Of a DNA stretch of 64,000 nucleotides, positions 1-12,970 are shown piece by piece. The position numbers and the translations under genes are program-made. Under the pieces are notes generated by a model. That model had not been told where the DNA came from, searched no databases, and saw only the letters and a program-made list of their open reading frames with translations. The stretch lies in the NCBI RefSeq assembly GCF_017873625.1, contig NZ_JAGGKL010000011.1, positions 1 to 64,000 on the forward strand, given 5' to 3'. Each line of letters begins with the position of its first letter. The first letter of the stretch is position 1. The stretch comes from Methanobacterium petrolearium. Its GTDB lineage: Archaea; Methanobacteriota; Methanobacteria; Methanobacteriales; Methanobacteriaceae.

Positions 1-55
1 ACTAAAAACTTTTATAAGACTAATCAAAAACACAAAAACTTTAAAATTCTCATTT

Positions 56-3000
56 TTGGAAAAAAACTACATCACTAGAAAAACAGACAGTGTCGGGGTA
101 ATAAAAGAAATTTACAATGAAAGTTCGGGGATTTACACTAATCTGACAGATGCCATTCCGGTTAATGGTGCAACAGTAACCATAAAAAATCCCGCTGATG
201 ACTCAGTAATTGTTACTGGAACCACCAACACCAAGGGAGAATATGATATCTATTTCTCATCAGCGCTGACCCAGTTCAAGGTGGAAATAGCCTACTCAAC
301 ATACAAGACCTATCTGGAAAATGTAACACCAACTGGTACACCCATACCAGAATATCAACTGAACCATACTTTCATGCCAGACATTGCCATGTTATTTTCA
401 GATTCTGAAAGAGCAATGGCAATAAAGAGTCTAAATAATCGTAGATTGATCTGTTTAGATATATGGTATGGTTCTTCAGAAAATGACTGGATCATGGAGT
501 ACGTGAACTTTGCCTACATAGATATGGCTATGCCCGGATCAGGATGGGGTGACTCATGGTATGGTGAACTACTGCAGAGTCCTGCCAATGCCAACTACAT
601 GATCTCCCATGCCCATGGATATCCCTGTGATACTGACACAGATTCTTATGGTGGGGATGGACTGCATATGGTAGGTGGTCATGACACCAGCGATACTGAA
701 AATTCCTTGGAAAACACTTACCTGGGTTCTTACTATAGTTTAGCCACTGGAACTGCTGTACAAACAAACTTGCAGTACATGGTGGAGTATATCTATTACC
801 TACTTGGAGAAACAGCCATTAACCCTACCCATAATGGAAACGGCCCATTGATAGAGACACCTAGCTGGGGCATATATCATCCAGACTATCCCACCAAAAC
901 AATGTCTGCTGTCCCGACCCAGGAACAGATAAAAACATGGATAGAATCTAATCAGGGATATACAGATTATGGTAGTTTAAAATGGATGGAAGAGGATTAC
1001 AACTACTGGTCAGCAACATCAAGAGATACATTATACCAAGAATTCGAAAACTGGTACGATAACAATAAAGCCAGTATTACTGGTCCATATATAGTAATCG
1101 TCAGTTACGGTCCTGGTGGTGAAACCATAGATGCCCTGATAAGAAAATATGAAAGTCAGGGTAGAGCGGTTTTAAACCTGTTTCAGAGTGAACAAACCCC
1201 TGCTACCAGTGTTTTACTGGAAGAACTGGTGATTGGGATTGGTGGTAATGGACCCCTGGAAAGGGGAGTTTCGGCAATCACATCACTCTACAGTTTTTCA
1301 CTAAACTATGCAAACTTCACAAATGGAAACGGAGCCCTAAGTGAACTGGAAGCCATTAATCTGGCAGTAATCAAAGGGATCCAGTTATACGAGGAGAGCA
1401 GTTTAACCAGTCCACTGGGTGCTCAGGCAGAATGGACCTATGCTGTAACATACCCTTACTTTGAAGGAGTTTTCAGTCCCATTGTAATATCTTACAATGA
1501 TGAAAATGGAGTGGAACATCCCCTGGATGCAGGAGTGCAAAAATTAGTCACCATGACTAACATGTGGGCCAAACTCAAGGAATTACCCAATACTGAGAAG
1601 AAAATAGCCATAATACTCTACAATTATCCACCAGGAAAGGCAGAAATGGGAGCATCCTACTTGAATGTTTTCCAGAGTGTGCATGACCTTCTGGTGAAAC
1701 TGAAGGATGCCGGTTATGATATTGGAACTGAAAAAATACCCACTGCCAGTGAACTCTTCACACAGGTGGCTGAATTTGGAAATAAGGGTAGTTGGGCACA
1801 ACAACTTCTAGATCAGTATGTACAAGACAACCTGGAATCACTACAACTCAACGGGCAACTGGTTAATCCAACCATTTACCTAACCTGGTTCAACCAGTTA
1901 CCAGTAGCTTTACAACAGCAAGTTATAGAAAAATGGGGTGATGCCCTGGGTGATATTATGGTTTCTTCTGAATCGATAGTAATTCCAGGTATAATGTTAG
2001 GCAACGTGTTTATCACGGTACAGCCCAGCAGAGGATGGGAAGAAGTAGAGGACTACCATGACTCCTATCTACCACCGCACCATCAGTACATAGCATTCTA
2101 TAAATGGCTGGAAGAAGTTTTTGGAGCCAATGCCATGATACACATGGGGACCCACGGCACTCTGGAGTGGTTACCAGGAAGGAACATTGGCTTGCAAGAA
2201 GATGACTGGCCATTCCAGTTATCTAACATACCAAACATTAACCCCTACATAGTATCCAACCCAGGGGAAGGTTTAGTCGCAAAAGACAGGGCTAATGCAC
2301 TTATAATAGACCACATGACACCAGCAATGGTAAGGTCCAATTTGTATGGTGACTTGGTGGTTATGCATGATCTGATACACCAGTACCAGAATGCGTTGAA
2401 CCTGGGCAATAACCAGATTCTATCTGCACTGAAAACACAGATAACAGCAAAATCAAATGAATTAGGCCTTCAAAACCAGCAAAGTGGACAAAACTTTACA
2501 GAATGGTTGGAAAAAATTCATCTGCAGTTACACGAAATTGAAAACGACGTCATACCCCTTGGTTTACACAGTTTGGGCCAGGTTTTAACTGGTGATGAAC
2601 TGGTGGAAGAAATATTCACCATAGCTTCATCCATGACCCACATAATGGATCATATGAAAACTCTGCTTTACCCAGCAATAACAGTGAACTACTATGATAT
2701 GCAGCAAGACACTCAGTATGAGGATGAACTGGATGCCATAGATACTCAAGTCAGAGCCTACATATCAAGAATAGCAAATGGTGAGGATCCAAGTAATATG
2801 GGCATTACCAACGCAGATCTACTGGCTGATCTTGAGTACTGTAAGGAGACCATCAACAAAATCAGGGACAATCAGGAATGGGAAAATCTCCTAAACGCTC
2901 TTAACGGAGGATTTGTCACATCTGGATTAGGAGCTGACCCTGCCTATGCAGATGTTCTACCCACAGGTGTTAACTTCTACGGTGCCAACCCCAAGAAAAT

Positions 3001-4579
3001 GCCTACAGAAGCTGCATGGAACACTGCCAAGGAAATAGTAGACCAACTGTTAACAAACTACTACTTGGAGCATGGCAAATTCCCGGAAACCATCGGAATG
3101 GTCATGTGGGGAACTGAACTACTCAGAACCGATGCAATATCCATAGCAGAGTTTCTGTACCTTTTAGGTGTCCAACCAGTGTGGAGTGATAATAAAGATG
3201 TACAACCAGTACCTCAACTGATTCCACTGGAGAATTTGACCATTACCATTGATGGTGTCACCTTTAAAAGACCAAGAATTGATGTATTCACCACAGCAGT
3301 CACTGGAAATGAGATATGGATAAATCTCATGAACAATGCAGTTAAAGTAGCTGCAGAAGCACCAGAAGAAACTGAGGAGGAAAATTACGTCAAAAAACAT
3401 TTCTCTGAAAATGACTCATTGGATCGTGTCTTTGGTCTTAGAGGGCTGGTTTTAGAGGGAACGGGGGTCTGTGACCTGGTACCTAACACCAGTAAATGGG
3501 ATACCAGTGATGAATTGGCCAGTGTCTATCTATCCAGGGTTTCATATGCATGGAGATCAACAGAAGACGGAGTCCAGATCAGTCAAAACAGAAACACCTT
3601 CCAGTACCTTCTGGGTAACATGGACATGGTAACTCAAACTATTGACAGCACCTGGAGATTACTGGACACTGATGACTACTATGACTGGTTCGGTGGAATG
3701 TACTTAGCATCCCAGAACATGGGTGCAAATCCTGATGCAATACTGGCAGATATCCGTAACAAAAACAATGTGATAACCAGAACTGCACAGCAAGAGGTGG
3801 AACTGGAGATAAGATCCCAGCTTTTAAACCCCACCTACCAGGACTCACTACTGAGCACGGCCAGTGGTTGGATGGAATATGCCTCCCGTTATGAGAACCT
3901 GTTTGGAATGCAAGCCACCACTGGATGCGTATCCAATGAGATGTGGACTCTGGCAGCCCAAAATCTCTTAAATGACAGATTCAATGTAAACTCGGACTAT
4001 CATGCCTATGCCGCTCAGAGTATGTTGGGATGGGTTGTTGAAGCTTCCAGAAGAGGTATGTGGCAAGCAGATGCACAGTTACTATCTGATCTAAAAGATA
4101 AGTACATGCAGATTGCTACAGAATATGGAGTGTGCTGCTGCCACCACACCTGCGGAAACCTAGCATTCAACCAGTACATGATTACAGGTTCATCTCTGAG
4201 CACAGCACAATTACAACAGTTTGCTGATGTTTTACAGGGCGCAACCGGGGAATTAGTCACTGTGGGAATTAAGGGAAGTACAGGACAAACTGGTCAGAGT
4301 ACAGATCAAAGCAGTATTACTGGTCAGACCAGTAGTGGAAGTTCATCCTCTGCTAGTGTTTCTCCAGGAGATGTTGGTGCATCTCAGGAAGTTTCAGCAT
4401 CTGGAGAACAAACCGGTACCACTGGAGAAGGCACTGCTTATGAAGTCTCACAGGCAGGTCAACAGTCTTCAGACCAGTCTAGCATGCCTGTAGTAGCCAT
4501 TGTTGGAGTGATAATATTAGTAGGTTTGGTAGGTGTTGGATACTTCCGAAGTAGCATACGGGAATTCTTCAAAAGATAG
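56..4579 (+). CDS. CobN/Mg-chelatase H-like surface protein (paralogue 1), 5' end uncertain
   Basis: The protein has about 1507 residues. Its order is a carboxypeptidase-regulatory-like beta domain (about 30-95), the large CobN/BchH-type chelatase region (about 110-1395), a Ser/Thr/Gln/Gly-rich stalk (about 1405-1475), and one C-terminal membrane helix ending in a basic tail (RSSIREFFKR). The family signature HMGTHGTLEWLPG is intact near residue 696, and a CCCHHTCGN motif lies near the end of the core. CobN proteins insert Co2+ into corrinoid rings with ATPase partners in the cytoplasm; the stalk and anchor here argue for an extracellular position, so ordinary ATP-driven chelation is unlikely. 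Position 56 is a TTG without a ribosome binding site, and the frame is open to the left edge, so the real N-terminus (probably with a signal peptide, as in the next gene) may lie outside the window. Oligo-T terminator follows. Confidence 0.85.
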   Translation: MEKNYITRKTDSVGVIKEIYNESSGIYTNLTDAIPVNGATVTIKNPADDSVIVTGTTNTKGEYDIYFSSALTQFKVEIAYSTYKTYLENVTPTGTPIPEYQLNHTFMPDIAMLFSDSERAMAIKSLNNRRLICLDIWYGSSENDWIMEYVNFAYIDMAMPGSGWGDSWYGELLQSPANANYMISHAHGYPCDTDTDSYGGDGLHMVGGHDTSDTENSLENTYLGSYYSLATGTAVQTNLQYMVEYIYYLLGETAINPTHNGNGPLIETPSWGIYHPDYPTKTMSAVPTQEQIKTWIESNQGYTDYGSLKWMEEDYNYWSATSRDTLYQEFENWYDNNKASITGPYIVIVSYGPGGETIDALIRKYESQGRAVLNLFQSEQTPATSVLLEELVIGIGGNGPLERGVSAITSLYSFSLNYANFTNGNGALSELEAINLAVIKGIQLYEESSLTSPLGAQAEWTYAVTYPYFEGVFSPIVISYNDENGVEHPLDAGVQKLVTMTNMWAKLKELPNTEKKIAIILYNYPPGKAEMGASYLNVFQSVHDLLVKLKDAGYDIGTEKIPTASELFTQVAEFGNKGSWAQQLLDQYVQDNLESLQLNGQLVNPTIYLTWFNQLPVALQQQVIEKWGDALGDIMVSSESIVIPGIMLGNVFITVQPSRGWEEVEDYHDSYLPPHHQYIAFYKWLEEVFGANAMIHMGTHGTLEWLPGRNIGLQEDDWPFQLSNIPNINPYIVSNPGEGLVAKDRANALIIDHMTPAMVRSNLYGDLVVMHDLIHQYQNALNLGNNQILSALKTQITAKSNELGLQNQQSGQNFTEWLEKIHLQLHEIENDVIPLGLHSLGQVLTGDELVEEIFTIASSMTHIMDHMKTLLYPAITVNYYDMQQDTQYEDELDAIDTQVRAYISRIANGEDPSNMGITNADLLADLEYCKETINKIRDNQEWENLLNALNGGFVTSGLGADPAYADVLPTGVNFYGANPKKMPTEAAWNTAKEIVDQLLTNYYLEHGKFPETIGMVMWGTELLRTDAISIAEFLYLLGVQPVWSDNKDVQPVPQLIPLENLTITIDGVTFKRPRIDVFTTAVTGNEIWINLMNNAVKVAAEAPEETEEENYVKKHFSENDSLDRVFGLRGLVLEGTGVCDLVPNTSKWDTSDELASVYLSRVSYAWRSTEDGVQISQNRNTFQYLLGNMDMVTQTIDSTWRLLDTDDYYDWFGGMYLASQNMGANPDAILADIRNKNNVITRTAQQEVELEIRSQLLNPTYQDSLLSTASGWMEYASRYENLFGMQATTGCVSNEMWTLAAQNLLNDRFNVNSDYHAYAAQSMLGWVVEASRRGMWQADAQLLSDLKDKYMQIATEYGVCCCHHTCGNLAFNQYMITGSSLSTAQLQQFADVLQGATGELVTVGIKGSTGQTGQSTDQSSITGQTSSGSSSSASVSPGDVGASQEVSASGEQTGTTGEGTAYEVSQAGQQSSDQSSMPVVAIVGVIILVGLVGVGYFRSSIREFFKR
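4481..4551 (+). repeat. Duplicated membrane-anchor coding segment, copy 1
   Basis: These 71 bases encode the SMPVVAIVGVIILVGLVGVG anchor of the first CobN-like protein. They match 8923-8993 in the second CobN-like gene with a single difference, although the rest of the two genes is strongly diverged. This points to recent gene conversion or transfer of the anchor cassette. Confidence 0.85.
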
Positions 4580-4582
4580 GAA

Positions 4583-4610
4583 TTTTCCCCTAATTTCTTT
4601 TTTTTGGGAA
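4583..4610 (+). terminator. Oligo-T terminator after CobN-like gene 1
   Basis: Just after the stop codon a TTCCC and GGGAA pair flanks a run of eight T. The same design (CCCCCC, TTTTC, T8, GGG) follows the second CobN-like gene. Archaeal RNA polymerase terminates at such T tracts. Confidence 0.5.
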
Positions 4611-4758
4611 TTTTTATTTATTTTTTAAAGACAAAAAACTTAAAAACCTATTAAAATTTTGATTAAGGTTTTTTTTAAATTGTGATGTCACTTTTTTCTA
4701 CTTGAATCTTAAACAATAAATAAAATTTACTTTAATTGTTATCAATTAAAATGAAATA

Positions 4759-4768
4759 TTTATATAAT
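4759..4768 (+). promoter_or_regulatory. TATA box for CobN-like gene 2
   Basis: The sequence TTTATATAAT lies in an AT-rich intergenic region about 80 bases ahead of the inferred start at 4846. With the usual archaeal spacing of about 25 bases, transcription would start near 4792, giving a 5' leader of roughly 55 bases. Confidence 0.5.
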
Positions 4769-4833
4769 ACAATCCACCTTACCTTTTTTAAAGTGTAGTT
4801 GAATCTAATCAATTATGCTTAGAAAAAAACAAA

Positions 4834-4840
4834 GGAGGTG
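4834..4840 (+). promoter_or_regulatory. Strong ribosome binding site that points to an ATA start codon
   Basis: GGAGGTG is a near-perfect match to the archaeal anti-Shine-Dalgarno sequence. Five bases later comes ATA (4846), and the frame then encodes a textbook signal peptide. No ATG, GTG or TTG lies in this frame between the upstream stop (4789) and GTG 4996. The nearby ATG at 4815 is in another frame and stops after eight codons at 4841. Confidence 0.6.
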
Positions 4841-4845
4841 AAAAT

Positions 4846-9021
<4,176 letters not shown>

Positions 9022-9448
9022 ATTTAATTCCCCCCTTTTCTTTTTTTTAGGGATGTTTTATTCTTCTAAATTATTATCACAAAATATTTATATTCAAGTT
9101 TATTTTAAATAATCTAAATAACACTTGAATGTATTGTTTAAGAGGTGATAATAAACTACAAAAAATAAATTAATATTTATATGGCAATTATTATTCTATT
9201 TTAAGTTCCTTTAACTATTTTAAGGTAAAAATAAAATGGTTTTAATTAAAATTAGGTAAGAAATTGCACTTGAGCTCGATATCTTATTACTTCTTGCAAG
9301 AAAACTGAAGATATTGTAATAAATCAACAGGTTGTATTATCTATCACTGGGATTTTTACTAAAAAGTAATAATACTTAATAAATCGAAAATATTATAAGC
9401 TATTTAATCAAAGTTTAGTTTGGCTAACCGTGATGGTGGGTGATTAAC
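9022..9448. other. Intergenic region with terminator, orphan promoter-leader and palindromes
   Basis: A T8 tract (9041-9048) ends the CobN-like gene. A TATA-like AATATTTATAT (9082-9092) is followed at 9140-9149 by AAGAGGTGAT, a ribosome binding site with no gene behind it. TTCTTGCAAGAA (9291-9302) is a perfect 12-base palindrome, enclosed by TTATTAC (9284-9290) and GTAATAA (9316-9322), which could form an outer stem. A TATA-like ATATTATAAG lies about 60 bases before the DUF2162 gene. I see no coding potential. Confidence 0.5.
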
Positions 9449-10177
9449 ATGATGGAACTACTATGGAAACTGGGAATACTCTCAGTAGTAATGGTTTTCG
9501 GTATAAAAATTGGACTGGCAATGGGATTCGCAGGTCTTTCAAAGAAAGTGGCGGCAGCAATAATTTTAGGTTATGGAGGCGGCATCCTGCTACTTACATT
9601 CATTGCAAGTCCTTTTGTTGAGCAACTCCAGGGATTTGTTTATGGTTACAGTTCTATTTTAGGAATTGCAATGGGTGCAATAATCTTATACGCAGGATTC
9701 CACACCCTTAAAGAATGGAAAATTAACCAAAATAATAGTATCTCGAAAACATGTATGGCTATGATTGCACCCTGTCCTTGCTGTTTTGGAGCAGCAGTTG
9801 CAGCGATCATTATCGCCGCGCCCTATGTAGGTGCTTCTGCCTTTGCTATTGGGGAATATGCTGCTGTTTTTCTCATAGTTGTCATGGGGATATGTTATCT
9901 AACATCAGGATTGATTGGACGCGCATTAAACAAGCCTTATCCCGTTTTGTTGGGCAATTTTATGATGTTTGCAGGATTTTACTTTTTAATATCAGCCATA
10001 GTAATCCCTAATATTAGCACGGTTTTAAGCGAGGAAATGAGTCCTATAGACATTCCAGATATTTGGACTTTTGTTTATGCAATTATAACTGTGATTGTAC
10101 TAGCAGTGGCAGGTTATTACATATCCCGTAATAGAAGCCCCTTTTTGAAACAATCATCAAAGACCAGTGAAAAGTAG
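9449..10177 (+). CDS. DUF2162 family membrane protein, putative metal-related transporter
   Basis: The product has about 242 residues and seven or so membrane helices covering nearly its whole length. A CPCCFG motif sits between helices in the middle (near residue 110), giving clustered thiols suited to metal binding. The family is only known as a predicted transporter (DUF2162). It stands between the two CobN-like surface genes and the ExbB/ExbD-like pair, so it is a candidate permease for whatever the surface proteins handle. GGTGGGTGAT lies just before ATG 9449; ATG 9452 and an upstream GTG at 9440 are alternatives. The function is inferred from context only. Confidence 0.75.
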   Translation: MMELLWKLGILSVVMVFGIKIGLAMGFAGLSKKVAAAIILGYGGGILLLTFIASPFVEQLQGFVYGYSSILGIAMGAIILYAGFHTLKEWKINQNNSISKTCMAMIAPCPCCFGAAVAAIIIAAPYVGASAFAIGEYAAVFLIVVMGICYLTSGLIGRALNKPYPVLLGNFMMFAGFYFLISAIVIPNISTVLSEEMSPIDIPDIWTFVYAIITVIVLAVAGYYISRNRSPFLKQSSKTSEK

Positions 10178-10277
10178 TAATAATACCAATTAGATAAAAA
10201 AATTTAAAAATAACGATCTAAACTCATTAAACTGAGTTTGAACCAAAATAATTCAAGAAAATTAACAAGTGATAGTT

Positions 10278-10946
10278 ATGGTAGCGGTTCCAGGCAGTGA
10301 AATGTTAAGTTCAATTTTGCATGTTATATCACAAAGCCTCCTTATACCAGTTATTGTGGGGCTTTTGGCCTTTATGATTTATGCCATTATAAGTTTCGGT
10401 GGCTTAATATCTGAATATACAGGTAGAATAAGGATAAGTACAGACACAATGGAAAAGATCATCAGTGATTTTGCTAAAAAAGGCACGCCTGATGGAATTA
10501 AAGAAGTAATGGAAGCCAGTGATCTTCCTTCTACTTACAAAAACATAGTCATTAAAATTGCATCACACCCTGAATTGGGTAGTAAATCACGGGAAGCCCT
10601 CGCCCGCAAACTCATTGAAAAGGAAGAAGGCATAGCAGCCAAAAGTCTAGAAAAAACGGATATGGTGACTCGATTAGGTCCCACAGTAGGTTTGATGGGT
10701 ACATTAATTCCTATGGGTCCTGGTTTAGCAGCATTAGGTTCTGGAGACATTAATACCCTTGCCAATGCAATTATAATAGCTTTTGACACAACAGTTGTTG
10801 GTTTAGCTGCGGGAGCAATAGCTTATGTGATATCTAAAGTTAGAAGAAGGTGGTATGAAGAATATCTCTCTAATTTGGATGCCCTCTGCGAAGCTGCACT
10901 GGAGGTGATGGATCATGGTAAGGCGCAAGCGCCGTATGTTGGATGA
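10278..10946 (+). CDS. MotA/TolQ/ExbB family ion channel protein
   Basis: The product has 222 residues with an N-terminal membrane helix (about 10-40), a cytoplasmic segment, and two closely spaced helices with the family core GLMGTLIPMGPGLAALGSG followed by a TTVVGLAAGAIAYV helix. The paired Thr residues in the last helix correspond to those lining the ion path in ExbB and TolQ. Such proteins couple proton or sodium flow to work on surface or outer-membrane partners. The gene overlaps the following DUF2149 gene by 32 bases, indicating translational coupling. I chose ATG 10278, preceded by AAGTGAT; GTG 10269 is the alternative. Confidence 0.9.
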   Translation: MVAVPGSEMLSSILHVISQSLLIPVIVGLLAFMIYAIISFGGLISEYTGRIRISTDTMEKIISDFAKKGTPDGIKEVMEASDLPSTYKNIVIKIASHPELGSKSREALARKLIEKEEGIAAKSLEKTDMVTRLGPTVGLMGTLIPMGPGLAALGSGDINTLANAIIIAFDTTVVGLAAGAIAYVISKVRRRWYEEYLSNLDALCEAALEVMDHGKAQAPYVG

Positions 10947-11247
10947 TCAGGGTGAAGATCCCACAGCAGGAACTTCTAACTTGGTGGATGCCATGTTGGT
11001 ACTGTCAGTTGGATTCCTGATATTTCTGGTCATGTCATGGAACATGCAAAGCGTAGTTTTTGCCGATATGACTCAGGAAGAACGTGAACAGACCATGGAA
11101 GCCATGAAAGATGTGGCTGAGATCCAGCAGGGCAGTGAACTCAATGAAACACCTCAAACAGAGTCAGGATCAGGACAAGGATATGCTAAGAAGGGAACAG
11201 TGTATCAGGACCCTACAACTGGAAAACTGATAATGGTGGAGGGTTGA
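10915..11247 (+). CDS. DUF2149 protein, ExbD/TolR-like
   Basis: The product has 110 residues: a basic cytoplasmic start (RRKRR), one membrane helix (about 22-42), and a short polar outer part. The helix begins NLVDAMLVLSVGFLIFLVM, with an Asp at residue 25, just as ExbD and TolR have a single essential Asp at the start of their only helix. The family is named only as DUF2149; the ExbD comparison is my inference from this layout and from the overlap with the ExbB-like gene. GAGGTGATGG upstream serves as ribosome binding site inside the previous gene. Confidence 0.8.
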   Translation: MVRRKRRMLDDQGEDPTAGTSNLVDAMLVLSVGFLIFLVMSWNMQSVVFADMTQEEREQTMEAMKDVAEIQQGSELNETPQTESGSGQGYAKKGTVYQDPTTGKLIMVEG

Positions 11248-11253
11248 CGTTTG

Positions 11254-11290
11254 GGTGGGTTTGGATCCCACCACAAATGTTTTTTTCTTA
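11254..11290 (+). terminator. Hairpin terminator between convergent operons
   Basis: GGTGGG (11254-11259) and CCCACC (11267-11272) form a six-pair GC stem with a seven-base loop, followed by a T run (11280-11287). It ends the ExbB/DUF2149 transcript just before the converging glutamine synthetase gene. Confidence 0.65.
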
Positions 11291-11322
11291 TTATAGTTCT
11301 TATTATTCTAAACTAAATTATG

Positions 11323-12648
11323 TCAGAGCAACGGATAATACTTTTTAATCTCGTAATCAGTCACTTGTCGGTTGAATTCATCACATTCTGCTTTTTTAAG
11401 GGTTATAAACCTTTCAAATGAGTGTGGCCCCAACGTTTCCATCATTAATTCTGATTCTTCAGAATATTTGATAGCTTCCTGTAAAGTGGAGGGTAAAGTT
11501 AAAATTCCTTTCATAACTCGTTCTTCTTCACTTAAACCGTACAAGTTCAGTTCCATGGGATCTGGCACTTCACATTTTTCTTTGATTCCACTCAATCCTG
11601 CCATTAGCATAACTGCCAGCTGCAGGTATGGGTTGCCTGAAGGGTCAGGGCAGCGTACTTCAATGCGAGTGGCTTCTTCTCGGCCTGGTTGATAATGGGG
11701 AACTCTCACCAGGGCTGAACGGTTACTGCGTGACCAGGCAATATATACCGGAGCTTCATATCCAGGTATCAGTCGTTTATAAGAGTTAATCCAGGGGTTA
11801 AGAATGGATGTTATTTCTTTTGAATATTTAAGAATTCCTCCCAGGTAAGCACGGGCATGTTCAGAAAGATTGTAAGGGTCATCACAGTCAAAGAAAACAT
11901 TCTTATCTTTCTTAAAAAGGGATTGGTGGGTGTGCATCCCAGAGCCGTACTCATTGTTTAAGGGTTTTGGCATGAAAGTGGCGTAAACTCCGTGCATGGT
12001 GGCAATTTCCTTAACAGTCAGTCGGTATGTGACCATATTATCAGCCATCTTCAATGCATCATCGTAGCGCATGTCAATTTCATGCTGGGAAACTGCGGCT
12101 TCATGATGTGAATATTCCACTTTTATCCCAATCTTCTTAAGAGCCAGTACGGTATCTCTTCTCAGGTTTGAAGCAAGATCTCGTGGTGTTAGGTCAAAAT
12201 AGCCACCATTATCCAGTGGAATGGCTTTTTGGTGTGATTTGAAATAAAAATATTCAAGTTCTGGCCCAACATAAAAATGGTCAAAACCCATGTTGGTCAT
12301 TTTTTTAATGGCTCTTTTTAAAACATAGCGGGGATCCCCTTCATAGGGTTGGCCATTGGGTCGTAATATGTCGCAAATCATTCTGGCCACGGATTTTTCC
12401 TGAGGTCTCCAGGGTAAAAGTGTGAATGTCTCTGGATCAGGCATTGCAATCATATCCGATTCTTCAATGTCCTGAAAACCAGTGATACTGGATCCATCAA
12501 AACCCATCCCGCGGTCTAATGCGTTTTCAAGTTCTTCATTGGTAATTGCGAAGCTTTTCAAAATACCGTTAAGGTCAGTGAACCATAAACGGATGAATTC
12601 AACATCTTTATCATGGACCTGTTCTACTATCTCATCTTTAGCTGACAT
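11323..12648 (-). CDS. glnA: Glutamine synthetase, type I
   Basis: The enzyme makes glutamine from glutamate, ammonia and ATP in the cytoplasm. The 441-residue length suits the short type I (alpha) form found in archaea and Gram-positive bacteria. Visible active-site motifs are GPELEYFYF (metal-binding Glu), SHHEAAVSQHE, GSGMHTHQSL, and NRSALVRVP; MGFDGSSITGF lies near the N-terminus. The adenylylation segment of the beta form is not seen. The region upstream has a TATA box, but I do not find the GGAA-N6-TTCC operator of NrpR control known from Methanococcus. Confidence 0.97.
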   Translation of the reverse strand: MSAKDEIVEQVHDKDVEFIRLWFTDLNGILKSFAITNEELENALDRGMGFDGSSITGFQDIEESDMIAMPDPETFTLLPWRPQEKSVARMICDILRPNGQPYEGDPRYVLKRAIKKMTNMGFDHFYVGPELEYFYFKSHQKAIPLDNGGYFDLTPRDLASNLRRDTVLALKKIGIKVEYSHHEAAVSQHEIDMRYDDALKMADNMVTYRLTVKEIATMHGVYATFMPKPLNNEYGSGMHTHQSLFKKDKNVFFDCDDPYNLSEHARAYLGGILKYSKEITSILNPWINSYKRLIPGYEAPVYIAWSRSNRSALVRVPHYQPGREEATRIEVRCPDPSGNPYLQLAVMLMAGLSGIKEKCEVPDPMELNLYGLSEEERVMKGILTLPSTLQEAIKYSEESELMMETLGPHSFERFITLKKAECDEFNRQVTDYEIKKYYPLL

Positions 12649-12970
12649 ATTAGTCCCTCTCTATTTTTAAAACGCCTATATAATAATTAAGTTATTTTAC
12701 ATATTAATATAGGATTATAAGATTATTTATTTTAATTAACATTTAATAGTCTATTTGCATCATTATGTTTTTAGCTTTTTCATTCAAAAATGATCATTTA
12801 TTTAATGTGATAATATGTTTTGATAGAGAAAAAAAGAACAGGTAATTTTAAGAAAATATCAGATGATTAATGTAATCATAGTAACTGAAATTAATGTGAT
12901 TTAATAGATCAAGGAATAGTTGCTTTAGTAAATAATGATTTATAATATAACGTTTATCCATGGTGGTTTT
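12649..12970. other. Divergent intergenic region with the glnA promoter
   Basis: On the minus strand a TATA-like TTATTATATAGG lies at 12676-12687, about 30-40 bases ahead of the glnA start, implying a short leader. The remainder is very AT-rich. Toward the HisA-like gene only the GGTGG ribosome binding site at 12962-12966 is clear. I see no operator with convincing symmetry. Confidence 0.45.

Noticed and set aside
528..767. Minus-strand open frames inside the CobN-like genes
   Set aside because: They lie in antisense to long genes with clear protein families, lack ribosome binding sites and show no family motifs.
4815..4841. Start of the second CobN-like gene at ATG 4815 with a frameshift
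   Set aside because: The frame ends after eight codons at TGA 4839-4841 and would need a programmed shift right at the ribosome binding site; ATA 4846 is simpler.
9022..9448. Cobalamin or other metabolite riboswitch before the DUF2162 gene
   Set aside because: No conserved B12-box or multi-stem architecture can be recognised, only simple palindromes.
12649..12970. NrpR operator controlling glnA
   Set aside because: The GGAA-N6-TTCC pattern is not found in the region; control may differ here.
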